Positions 1 through 5,452 of a DNA stretch of 5,452 nucleotides are shown here, piece by piece; within the stretch, counting starts at the first letter, position 1, and every line of letters begins with the position of its first letter. Both the position numbers and the translations under genes were made by a program. Below the pieces are notes generated by a model, which saw nothing but the letters and a program-made list of their open reading frames with translations, ran no database searches and was not told where the DNA came from. Source of the stretch: an uncultured Selenomonadaceae bacterium (GTDB lineage: Bacteria > Bacillota > Negativicutes > Selenomonadales > Selenomonadaceae); the NCBI GenBank assembly GCA_905236785.1, contig CAJOQC010000195.1, forward strand, positions 1 through 5,452, given 5' to 3'.

Positions 1-66
1 AGAGGAGGGCTGATTTAAGCCTCCCTCTTGGAGGGAGGTGGCAGCCCGCAGGGCTGACGGAGGGAG
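1..66. repeat. GC-rich nested inverted-repeat element, probably a dispersed intergenic repeat
   Basis: The stretch is built from short purine-rich and pyrimidine-rich arms. CCTCCCTC (20-27) pairs perfectly with GAGGGAGG (31-38) across a 3-nt loop. CAGCCC (42-47) pairs with GGGCTG (51-56) across the loop GCA. The heptamer GAGGGAG occurs twice (31-37 and 60-66), so CTCCCTC (21-27) can pair locally or with the distal copy, which would enclose the CAGCCC hairpin. An 11-nt imperfect inverted repeat (1-11 with 18-28, two mismatches) suggests the element extends left of the window. From memory it resembles GC-rich intergenic repeats frequent in gut Bacillota genomes, which is a recollection and not a search result. 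No coding potential is seen. It may act as an RNA processing or termination structure for the leftward genes. Confidence 0.6.
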
Positions 67-89
67 TTTTTAGAGGTTGCCTAAAAACT
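65..89. other. AT-rich 9-bp hairpin downstream of the leftward operon
   Basis: AGTTTTTAG (65-73) and CTAAAAACT (81-89) form a perfect 9-bp stem with a 7-nt loop. The stem overlaps the last two bases of the GC-rich repeat. It lies about 45 nt past the stop codon of the secreted-protein gene for leftward transcription. The stem is AT-rich and no uridine tract follows it in either direction, so it is not a classical intrinsic terminator. It could protect a 3' end or belong to the repeat element. A weaker palindrome, TCTTTCTC/GAGAAAGA (101-117), lies between it and the gene. Confidence 0.4.
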
Positions 90-134
90 GTCTTTTATGT
101 TCTTTCTCTGAGAAAGAGAAAAAGCAATATTTCT

Positions 135-797
135 TTACTGCCAGCCCTTTAGCGTCCAAAACTTTTCCGCGCTGTCGGTTACGGGCAACAATAACTCGTC
201 GGCGTTTTCGATTTTTTCAATTTGCCAGCCGGTTTTTTCCCGTCGCAGGGAAAATTCAAAAACAAGCCCGTCAGTCAAGCGACCGTAGTCGCTTTGGCTT
301 CCCGTTATTTTCACCCTTGCTCTTGCGGCGTCGCCTTGCCTTTTCAAATCAATTATTTCGCCGTCGCTCTCGCTAATGAAGGTTCGTAGTTCTTCCGCCA
401 AAAACAAGGCGGGGTTTTCCTCCAAAGATGCGGGGGGCATATCGTTAAAATACGCGTGTCGAATACCTTTTATAAGGAACATGGCGTAGGTTTTGTGTTG
501 CGCGGCATAATCCTTCATAAAGTCTGTATCATGCCAAAAGAAGGGATCATCGGGGTAACGTCTTTTTAGGTCGGCAATGTTTTCGGCCAACGCTGTTGCG
601 CCGTCGTCGTAGGCTACGGCAAAAAAAGCGTTCTCGTTCACAAATTTTGTCAACAATATTTCGTCCTTTTGACGGACGGCCATGGCCGCCTGTTTTAGGG
701 CGTACTCGGGCGAATCTTTTTCCGCTTCGGCAAAAACAGCCGACACCGCCAAAAGGAGACACATTGCCGCGCCGAAGAAAAACTTCGTCCTTTTCAT
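135..797 (-). CDS. Secreted DUF2939-like protein of unknown function
   Basis: The 220-aa protein begins with a typical signal peptide: basic MKRTK, a hydrophobic core to about residue 20, and a likely signal peptidase I site after VFA (residue 23). No lipobox is seen, since the only early Cys (13) lies inside the hydrophobic core. It is therefore predicted to be exported. Residues 29-55 (SPEYALKQAAMAVRQKDE onward) resemble the start of DUF2939 proteins, where a Ser-Pro-x-Tyr helix precedes a run describing alternate charge and hydrophobics. Residues 155-200 read as beta strands (RVKITGS, VFEFSLRRE, GWQIEKIEN), suggesting an NTF2- or cystatin-like alpha+beta fold. The biochemical role is unknown. 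The ATG lies 3 nt after the chemoreceptor stop, with no clear Shine-Dalgarno sequence, so translational coupling is likely. The family assignment is from pattern memory and moderate. Confidence 0.8.
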   Translation of the reverse strand: MKRTKFFFGAAMCLLLAVSAVFAEAEKDSPEYALKQAAMAVRQKDEILLTKFVNENAFFAVAYDDGATALAENIADLKRRYPDDPFFWHDTDFMKDYAAQHKTYAMFLIKGIRHAYFNDMPPASLEENPALFLAEELRTFISESDGEIIDLKRQGDAARARVKITGSQSDYGRLTDGLVFEFSLRREKTGWQIEKIENADELLLPVTDSAEKFWTLKGWQ

Positions 798-800
798 AAA

Positions 801-1625
801 TTAGGCGTTGTTGTCGGAGGCCATTTTTTCCATAAGGCTCGATGCTTCTTTCAGCGAGCCGCTTTGGTTGGATATTTCTTCGATGAGGTTGGCCTGTTCG
901 ATATTTACCGTCGAAAGCTGGCTGATTTCTTGGTTAATGCTCCGTATTGAGTCGCGAATTTTCGTGAGCGTGGCCGTGATGCGTTCCGCCGAGTCCGCAC
1001 TTGATTCGGCAAGTTTGCGCACTTCCTCGGCAACGACGGCGAAACCGCGCCCCTGTTCGCCGGCGCGGGCAGCCTCAATGGCGGCGTTAAGCCCCAACAT
1101 ATTCGTCTGCATGGCGACGGATTTTATAAAGGAAATAACTTCGTCGGTTTCAGCAACTTCCGTTTCGGCTTGGTCGGCCAAATTTTTTAAGCCGCCCGCG
1201 CTCTCGGCCAAAATCGATGCCTTGCCGGCGATTTGATTTAGCGAATCCACTAAGGCGTTGGTAAGATTTTTCAGTCGTTGCGCCGTATCATGCATTATCT
1301 CATGATGCTCTAAGGACTCATGCACGGCAACCGCGCCGACTATTGCGCCGTCCTCCTCGATGGGGACGCTGACAGCCACATAAGGCACGCCGTAGACTTC
1401 TTTGCCGACTTCCACCACCACACGACGTTTTTCGCGCATGGCAACGTCAACTGCGCTGCCGGGATGAATTTTTTCGCCAACCACCACGGATTTTTTCAGT
1501 TCGTTTATGGAATTTGCCGCAATCCATTTTTCTCTGTCGGATACGACAATACCGACTTTGCTTGTCATTAAGCGCGGCATAATCGGCGCAATCTTGGTAA
1601 ACGCCTCTAACAAGGAAACCGACAT
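801..1625 (-). CDS. Soluble methyl-accepting chemotaxis protein
   Basis: This 274-aa cytoplasmic chemoreceptor would relay a signal through CheW to the CheA kinase. The diagnostic tip of the signalling hairpin is at about residues 177-207 and contains [20 protein letters not shown] followed by [10 protein letters not shown], one of the most conserved stretches in bacterial receptors. Helices flank it on both sides (about 110-175 and 208-270). Residues 1-105 form a small alpha/beta sensor module ([50 protein letters not shown]) like that of short soluble receptors in anaerobic Bacillota. There is no membrane segment, no HAMP domain and no C-terminal NWETF-type tether. The start chosen is the ATG at 1625, because GGGAGG lies 7 nt upstream; the in-frame ATGs at 1655 and 1652 lack such a site and would add about 10 unlikely residues. 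An unusual histidine cluster (102, 107, 108, 112) sits at the sensor-to-helix junction. The ligand is unknown. Confidence 0.95.
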   Translation of the reverse strand: MSVSLLEAFTKIAPIMPRLMTSKVGIVVSDREKWIAANSINELKKSVVVGEKIHPGSAVDVAMREKRRVVVEVGKEVYGVPYVAVSVPIEEDGAIVGAVAVHESLEHHEIMHDTAQRLKNLTNALVDSLNQIAGKASILAESAGGLKNLADQAETEVAETDEVISFIKSVAMQTNMLGLNAAIEAARAGEQGRGFAVVAEEVRKLAESSADSAERITATLTKIRDSIRSINQEISQLSTVNIEQANLIEEISNQSGSLKEASSLMEKMASDNNA

Positions 1626-1632
1626 ATTTAAT

Positions 1633-1638
1633 CCTCCC
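1633..1638 (-). promoter_or_regulatory. Ribosome binding site fixing the chemoreceptor start
   Basis: On the minus strand, GGGAGG ends 7 nt before the ATG at 1625. This strong Shine-Dalgarno match decides in favour of that start over the upstream in-frame ATGs at 1655 and 1652. Confidence 0.85.
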
Positions 1639-1736
1639 GTCTTTTGCAACATCATGCAATCGTAATCAATACAATAATCGTTGTTTTCTTCTTCGGTAAT
1701 TCGTCAAAAATCTTGATATTCCTTTATCGTTAAAAA

Positions 1737-3452
1737 TTATTTGGGTGCTTCGGGCGCAACATACATGGTCTTCTGATTGACAAAAACGACAAACCCGGGC
1801 TTTGCCCCCGACGGTTTTTTTACATAGCGACATTCGGTGTAGTCCACGGGGACATTGGATGAATTTTTCCCGTCGCTGTAATACGCCGCGATTTTGGCGG
1901 CAAAAACGAGAATATCTTCGGCGGGCTTTTGTCTGTCGGTTCGCAAAATGACGTGCGAGCCCGGCATATCCTTGGCATGAAACCAAATATCGAGCCTGTC
2001 GGCAATTTTGAAAGTCAATTTGTCGTTTTGCGTGTTGTTCTTGCCGGCAAATACAGTCATCCCGTTGGGGGCGGTAAATTTTAACGGCGCGTTTTTCTCG
2101 CCGCCTTTTCGTCGGAGTTTTTCCTTTAGGTATCCGCCCACCGCCAATTCGTCATGTATTTCGGCAATATCCGCCAAAGTCGCGGACAGGGACAGCGAAG
2201 TGTCAACGGAACGCAAATACACCGTTTCGTCGGCACATTTTTTTATTTGTTCTTCCAAAAAATTCCGTGCGCGTTTTAACTTGTTGTACTTGTTGTAGTA
2301 AGCCTGTATGTTGGCGGCGACGGTCAATCGCTCGTCCAATTTCGCCCTTATTTGCCCGCTGCCGTAAATATCCGCAAAAGTCGCCTCCTTAACATGGTCG
2401 TTTATCTCCCGGCGATAAGTTTGCAAATTGTCGGCGACGATTTTGTAATAATCGGCGTTTTCCGCGTCGGCAAGTTCTTTTTGCAAAACAAGAATTTTTT
2501 TCTCGGCGCGGTGTATTTCGTTTTTGACCAATTTCAAAAATCTGTCTTTATCGGGCGGCGCGTAACTTTTAAGCATAATGTCCGCCGTTGCCATAAGACT
2601 GCTGCAATCGGCAAAATAACTCGCTTTTGCCCCGCCTGCAAGAAGGTGGGCGGGAGTAAAGGCTGATAGACCCAAAATTTTGCCGTTTTCGTCGGCAACA
2701 ATCGTTGGTTTTTTCTCGTCCGGGGTTTGCAGAATTTTTTTCAGTGCGTTTTTTAGGGCAAGAAAATCTTTTTCCCCCAACTCCCCCACCGTCACATCGG
2801 CGGGAATATGGGCAATAAAAGCGGTTTCCTTGGCAGTGACTGGGCCAAAGCCGCCGCAAACCGCAATAAGTGCCCTAAAAAGTTTTTCGCTTGGCAGGGT
2901 TTTTAGTTTTTCCAATGCGTCGGTTATGTCTTCGGCGAAGAGATCTATTTTGTCCTGGGCAGGCGGAAAAACATATTCGTCGTTTGGCAGAACGGTTCTT
3001 ACGCGGCTTGCCGAATTGCCGATTTTTTTCAGCGCATCGATAATAATTCCGTCTTTGGTCAAGATGATGTTGCTGTATTTGCCCATAAGTTCGGCGATTA
3101 AGGTTTTTGTGACGATTTGCCCGCCCCCCGCCAGCGTGTCAACATCAAAGATTATGAGCCTGTCAACGCCCTGTTGGCGAATGTCGGCAATTCGCCCGCC
3201 TTCAAGTTGTTTGCGAAGAACCATGCAAAACAAGGGCGGTTCGGGGGGATTTTCAAAATTTTTTTCTATAATGTGCGCTGACGGGTTGGCGGAATTGACG
3301 CAAATATGCAGGAGGAAATTTTCGGTTGCGTTCCTTACCGCAATCACCGCCGAATTTTTGTCGGGGCAAGTGATGCGCCCGATGCGCCCGCCGCAGAGCT
3401 TTTCTTTTAATTCATTCGTCAAAACGCGCATGGAAAAACCGTCAAAACTCAT
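1737..3452 (-). CDS. rqcH: RqcH (NFACT/Rqc2-family ribosome quality control factor)
   Basis: The 571-aa protein matches the bacterial RqcH length of about 570. The family binds 50S subunits carrying stalled peptidyl-tRNA, recruits Ala-tRNA and extends the nascent chain with alanine so that proteases remove it; it was formerly annotated as fibronectin-binding protein FbpA/YloA. The NFACT-N domain opens with MSFDGFSMRVLTNELKEKL and carries NPPEPPLFCMVLRKQLEGGR (69-87). The Asp-Arg pair needed for tRNA binding is D97-R98, and ELMGKYSNIIL (121-131) follows. A helix-hairpin-helix-like segment is near 192-215 (GGFGPVTAKE). A coiled-coil arm spans about 300-440, including YYNKYNKLKRA (385-395). The NFACT-R (DUF814) domain is at about 455-567, with DIWFHAKDMPGSHVILR, SSNVPVDYTE and KKPSGAKPGFVVF. 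CGAGGT lies 6 nt before the ATG. All hallmarks are intact, so it is probably functional. It lies 39 nt downstream of the GrpE-like gene. Confidence 0.97.
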   Translation of the reverse strand: MSFDGFSMRVLTNELKEKLCGGRIGRITCPDKNSAVIAVRNATENFLLHICVNSANPSAHIIEKNFENPPEPPLFCMVLRKQLEGGRIADIRQQGVDRLIIFDVDTLAGGGQIVTKTLIAELMGKYSNIILTKDGIIIDALKKIGNSASRVRTVLPNDEYVFPPAQDKIDLFAEDITDALEKLKTLPSEKLFRALIAVCGGFGPVTAKETAFIAHIPADVTVGELGEKDFLALKNALKKILQTPDEKKPTIVADENGKILGLSAFTPAHLLAGGAKASYFADCSSLMATADIMLKSYAPPDKDRFLKLVKNEIHRAEKKILVLQKELADAENADYYKIVADNLQTYRREINDHVKEATFADIYGSGQIRAKLDERLTVAANIQAYYNKYNKLKRARNFLEEQIKKCADETVYLRSVDTSLSLSATLADIAEIHDELAVGGYLKEKLRRKGGEKNAPLKFTAPNGMTVFAGKNNTQNDKLTFKIADRLDIWFHAKDMPGSHVILRTDRQKPAEDILVFAAKIAAYYSDGKNSSNVPVDYTECRYVKKPSGAKPGFVVFVNQKTMYVAPEAPK

Positions 3453-3491
3453 TATGATACCTCGTTGTGTTTTTGCCTGTGTTCATATTTA

Positions 3492-4340
3492 TCACCGAAC
3501 CGAAACAAGGCTTTTACGCAAAATATCTCCGCTGTAAGTGTTGCAAAATCCTTTTAGGTACACATGGCTCACTTTGCCCTGCTCTTTGCTGTCCTCGGTT
3601 TTTTCGTGAGTATTCGCATCGAACCTGTCGCCTTCTTTCACGGCGACATATTCGTATTTAAGGCGAACCTTGGAGGCGTTCACAAGGGTCAAGCAGTATT
3701 CAAAAATTTTGCGAATAATTTCGGCATCGTCTTTTTGCCCGTTTAACAGCGAATCCTTGGCGACATCCCAAACTTTCGTCAAAGAATCCGTTTGCGCCGC
3801 GCAACATATAAACGAAGTGAAATCTTTGTCGTTTACAAATACGCCGCTCTTTAATATCTGTCTTACGGTCGGTGTTAATTTTTGATACAGCTCAAAAAGC
3901 TCCCACCCGTCGGAAAAACGCTGTTGCAGATTTTTCATCAGTTCGTCGTTTTTTAGATAATAATCATGCACCTGCGCCCGCAGATTTTTTACGTCCAAGG
4001 CGGAGGCGCGGTATTGTTCCTGCAATTCCCCAAGTTTGTCGCGCATACGCTGACATTCGTCGGAAAGCCGCGTCACTTCCGTTTCCTTGTCGTTGAACAT
4101 TTGGCGATAAGCGGCCTCTTTTTCCGCATGGCCTGCTCGTTCTTCTTCGGCTTGGCGCAGATTTTCCACATATTCGCCGATTTGCTGTTTGAGGGCGATA
4201 TTTTCCTTTTGCAAGGCGGAGTACTTCTCCGTTGCATCTTTACTTGCAGCAGAGGCTTTTGTGCCTTCCACAATGCCCAAAATTTCATTGCGAACTTTTT
4301 GGCTTTTTAACATCTGCAAAAATAATTCTTCGCTGTCCAT
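3492..4340 (-). CDS. Coiled-coil protein with a GrpE-like C-terminal domain
   Basis: This 282-aa cytoplasmic protein has no signal peptide or membrane segment. Residues about 35-140 are highly charged and Glu/Lys/Gln-rich with heptad-like spacing, indicating a long coiled coil. Residues 141-225 read as a helical bundle. The last 46 residues align by eye with the GrpE beta wing: GDRFDANTH (237-245, compare GE-FDPN-H in GrpE), GKVSHVYLKGF (255-265, compare GTV-EVLQKGY) and ILRKSLVSV (273-281, compare LRPAMVKV). The order of coiled coil, helical bundle and C-terminal beta domain also matches GrpE, the nucleotide exchange factor of DnaK. However, it is about 90 residues longer than usual and the central part is not recognisable, so a divergent or non-canonical exchange factor is inferred, not shown. 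The start is the ATG with GGAG 7 nt upstream. It is the first gene of the leftward set and precedes rqcH by 39 nt. Without the C-terminal match it would be hypothetical. Confidence 0.85.
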   Translation of the reverse strand: MDSEELFLQMLKSQKVRNEILGIVEGTKASAASKDATEKYSALQKENIALKQQIGEYVENLRQAEEERAGHAEKEAAYRQMFNDKETEVTRLSDECQRMRDKLGELQEQYRASALDVKNLRAQVHDYYLKNDELMKNLQQRFSDGWELFELYQKLTPTVRQILKSGVFVNDKDFTSFICCAAQTDSLTKVWDVAKDSLLNGQKDDAEIIRKIFEYCLTLVNASKVRLKYEYVAVKEGDRFDANTHEKTEDSKEQGKVSHVYLKGFCNTYSGDILRKSLVSVR

Positions 4341-4347
4341 TTTGTTT

Positions 4348-4352
4348 CTCCG
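4348..4352 (-). promoter_or_regulatory. Ribosome binding site of the GrpE-like gene
   Basis: On the minus strand, CGGAG ends 7 nt before the ATG at 4340. It supports that start for the first gene of the leftward operon. Confidence 0.75.
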
Positions 4353-4375
4353 TTAAAGATTATGTTTCTTCTTCA

Positions 4376-4396
4376 AATCAAAATATAATCAAAATA
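4376..4396. repeat. Tandem 10-bp direct repeat, one helical turn apart
   Basis: AATCAAAATA occurs at 4376-4385 and again at 4387-4396, a period of 11 bp, so both copies face the same side of the helix. The pair lies 36-56 bp upstream of the GrpE-like start codon, where the leftward promoter should be; the best minus-strand -10 candidate (TATATT, 4387-4382) falls inside it, although no good -35 goes with it. It could be a regulator site or just AT-rich promoter DNA. Confidence 0.35.
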
Positions 4397-4440
4397 CATT
4401 TCGCCGTTTACCCTGTTTTTTCCTGCCCAACAACAAGCAG

Positions 4441-4469
4441 TTGTAATTTTATCTCGGCAATGATAAAAT
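4441..4469 (+). promoter_or_regulatory. Predicted sigma-70-type promoter of the amidohydrolase gene
   Basis: A -35 box TTGTAA (4441-4446, 4 of 6 consensus bases) is followed by a 17-bp spacer and a -10 box TAAAAT (4464-4469, 5 of 6). A TG dinucleotide at 4461-4462 makes an extended -10. Transcription would start near 4476, giving a 5' leader of about 35 nt. It is the best-matching promoter seen in the divergent region. Confidence 0.65.
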
Positions 4470-4492
4470 ACGCTAAATTTTGAAAATTACAA
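4441..4492. promoter_or_regulatory. Overlapping inverted repeats across the promoter, candidate operator
   Basis: Three perfect inverted repeats are packed here. The outer one is TTGTAATTTT (4441-4450) with AAAATTACAA (4483-4492), 10-bp arms 32 bp apart. An inner one is ATTTTATC (4446-4453) with GATAAAAT (4462-4469), 8-bp arms 8 bp apart, covering the spacer and the whole -10 box. The third is AATTTT-G-AAAATT (4476-4488), at the likely transcription start. The outer left arm contains the -35 box and the outer right arm lies in the leader just before the ribosome binding site. This layout fits a repressor or looping site, but AT-rich promoter DNA can give some palindromes by chance, so the regulator is unknown. 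Confidence 0.45.
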
Positions 4493-4493
4493 T

Positions 4494-4499
4494 GGGGAG
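4494..4499 (+). promoter_or_regulatory. Ribosome binding site of the amidohydrolase gene
   Basis: GGGGAG lies 11 nt before the ATG at 4511. The spacing is slightly long but acceptable. The start is also supported because the conserved HxH metal motif begins at residue 6, as is usual for the family. Confidence 0.7.
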
Positions 4500-4510
4500 C
4501 ATCAACGATA

Positions 4511-5359
4511 ATGATAGTTGACATACACACACACATTTTTCCGGATAAAATTGCTGCCGCAGCCATAAGCAAATTAAGCGCAGCGTCGGGCATCTTGCCG
4601 AACACCGACGGCACGACACGCGGGCTGTTGGACTCAATGGACAGGGCGGGCGTTGATTTGTCGGTGATTTTGCCCGTGGCGACGGCCAAAGAGCAGGTGG
4701 ATAAAATAAATTCGTCGGCCATGAGGTTAAACGAAGCATACGCCGAAAAGGGGCTTTTTTCCTTCGGTGCTATGCACCCTGATTATGGCGGCGGAATACG
4801 ACGCGAATTAAATCGCCTGCGGGAAAACGGCATAAAGGGAATAAAAATTCACCCCGTATACCAATCAACCGATATTGACGATATAAAGTACCTGCGAATT
4901 TTCGATTGCGCCGCCGAACTTAATATGACGGTCGTAACCCATGCGGGGCTTGACATTGGCTTTCCCGATGCGGTTCATTGTTCTCCGACGCAAATTTTGC
5001 GGGCGATGAGGCAAATAGGCGATTTCAAGTTTGTTTTGGCGCACATGGGCGGCTGGCAAAATTGGGAAGAGGCGCAGGAAATTTTTGCCGACACCAAGGT
5101 GTACATTGATACAGCTTTTTCCTTTGGCAAATTTAATTCCACTCCCGCCGGGAAAGACAAGAACGACAAAATTAAAATGTTAAACGAGGACGCGCTTATG
5201 AAATTTGTAAAAATTTTCGGCGCAGAGCGAATACTTTTCGGCACGGACAGCCCATGGGCAGAACAAAAGGAAGCGGTAAATTTCATAAAAAATTCACCGC
5301 TTGCCGATGCCGACAAGGAAAAAATACTCGGCGGCAACGCCCAAAAATTGTTGAGTTAA
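4511..5359 (+). CDS. Amidohydrolase-family (Amidohydro_2, COG2159-type) metal-dependent hydrolase
   Basis: The 282-aa protein is a complete TIM-barrel metal-dependent hydrolase of the amidohydrolase superfamily; this branch also includes decarboxylases and lactonases. The metal and catalytic signature is in order: HTH at 6-8 (H6 and H8 on the first strand), GIKGIKIHP (107-115, H114), TVVTHAG (140-146, H144), FVLAHMGGW (174-182, H178) and ILFGTDSPW (241-249, catalytic D246). The C-terminal helix ends with a typical KILGGNAQKLL. Length is normal for the short members of the family. No signal peptide is seen, so it is cytoplasmic. The substrate cannot be read from the sequence, and no neighbouring pathway gene helps. 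It is transcribed divergently from the leftward operon, from its own predicted promoter, and is probably the only or last gene of its transcript since only repeats follow. Confidence 0.93.
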   Translation: MIVDIHTHIFPDKIAAAAISKLSAASGILPNTDGTTRGLLDSMDRAGVDLSVILPVATAKEQVDKINSSAMRLNEAYAEKGLFSFGAMHPDYGGGIRRELNRLRENGIKGIKIHPVYQSTDIDDIKYLRIFDCAAELNMTVVTHAGLDIGFPDAVHCSPTQILRAMRQIGDFKFVLAHMGGWQNWEEAQEIFADTKVYIDTAFSFGKFNSTPAGKDKNDKIKMLNEDALMKFVKIFGAERILFGTDSPWAEQKEAVNFIKNSPLADADKEKILGGNAQKLLS

Positions 5360-5380
5360 GGAAACACTGCATAATTCGTC

Positions 5381-5425
5381 CGCACCCTTGCCGGGTCTTT
5401 TTCCGGCATACCCTGAAGGGCACGC
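5381..5425. repeat. Short inverted repeats in the non-coding right end
   Basis: TGCCGG (5389-5394) pairs with CCGGCA (5403-5408) across the 8-nt loop GTCTTTTT. CCCTT (5385-5389) can pair with AAGGG (5416-5420) as an outer arm, and ACCC/GGGT (5384-5387 with 5393-5396) gives an alternative. It lies about 30 nt after the amidohydrolase stop. No uridine run follows the stem, so it is not a classical terminator, though it may still affect the 3' end. The rest of 5360-5452 shows no coding potential, and its last bases (GTCATTCC near 5433) recall dispersed repeats whose body would continue past the window. Confidence 0.4.
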
Positions 5426-5452
5426 GTACTGCGTCATTCCTTGTATTCCGAA

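Noticed and set aside
1626..1655. Longer N-terminus for the chemoreceptor beginning at 1655
   Set aside because: The extra residues include the sequence encoded by the strong GGGAGG ribosome binding site, which is positioned for the ATG at 1625.
1658..1681. Repeated AATCGT words in the gap before the chemoreceptor
   Set aside because: Only two exact short copies at an irregular distance, in AT-rich DNA; this is expected by chance.
1626..1736. Possible promoter for the chemoreceptor in the 111-nt gap after rqcH
   Set aside because: On the minus strand a good -35-like TTGACG (1707-1702) is present, but there is no acceptable -10 box at 16-18 bp. The best alternative (TTACCG with TATTGT) is weak, and a flagellar-sigma-type match fails at its -35.
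2680..3537. Long plus-strand open frame of 285 codons opposite rqcH
   Set aside because: It is an antisense shadow of rqcH, with Ser/Phe/Pro-rich composition, no family motifs and no ribosome binding site, while the opposite strand carries a full set of RqcH motifs.
4382..4410. Sigma-70 promoter for the leftward operon using TATATT as the -10 box
   Set aside because: The hexamer 17 bp upstream (TAAACG) is a poor -35 match, so it is mentioned only as a weak candidate.
5389..5408. Intrinsic terminator after the amidohydrolase
   Set aside because: The TGCCGG/CCGGCA stem has its T-rich run in the loop, not after the stem.

Overview
This 5.45 kb window comes from a bacterial chromosome, most likely a member of the Bacillota. 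The clearest pointers are a full-length RqcH of the Bacillota type (571 aa) and a small soluble chemoreceptor of a kind common in anaerobic Bacillota. Strong GGAG-type ribosome binding sites and moderate-to-low GC fit this. A gut-type clostridial or Negativicutes origin is plausible from the intergenic repeats, but this is inference. There are no rRNA or tRNA genes, no CRISPR array, and no transposase or phage gene.

Layout: the left end (about 1-90) is a GC-rich nest of inverted repeats next to an AT-rich 9-bp hairpin. Four genes then lie on the minus strand, read right to left. The first is a coiled-coil protein whose C-terminus resembles the beta domain of GrpE (3492-4340). After 39 nt comes rqcH (1737-3452), then after 111 nt a soluble methyl-accepting chemotaxis protein (801-1625), then after 3 nt a secreted DUF2939-like protein (135-797). 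The spacing and the lack of a convincing terminator suggest one operon, or two sub-operons split at the 111-nt gap. A 170-bp divergent region (4341-4510) separates this set from a plus-strand metal-dependent amidohydrolase (4511-5359). The region holds a good extended -10 promoter for the amidohydrolase, overlapped by several perfect inverted repeats. The right end (5360-5452) is a non-coding stretch with short inverted repeats.

Function: RqcH is the bacterial Rqc2/NEMF-type factor. It recruits Ala-tRNA to stalled, peptidyl-tRNA-obstructed 50S subunits and builds C-terminal alanine tails that mark nascent chains for degradation. Its key Asp-Arg pair falls at residues 97-98. The GrpE-like protein just upstream suggests a possible link between chaperone nucleotide exchange and ribosome quality control; this is the most interesting hypothesis here and is not proven. 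The chemoreceptor and the secreted protein look like a coupled pair. The amidohydrolase is divergent and appears to be controlled separately. Nothing proves a new system. The GrpE-like/rqcH pairing and the palindromic promoter are the best leads.
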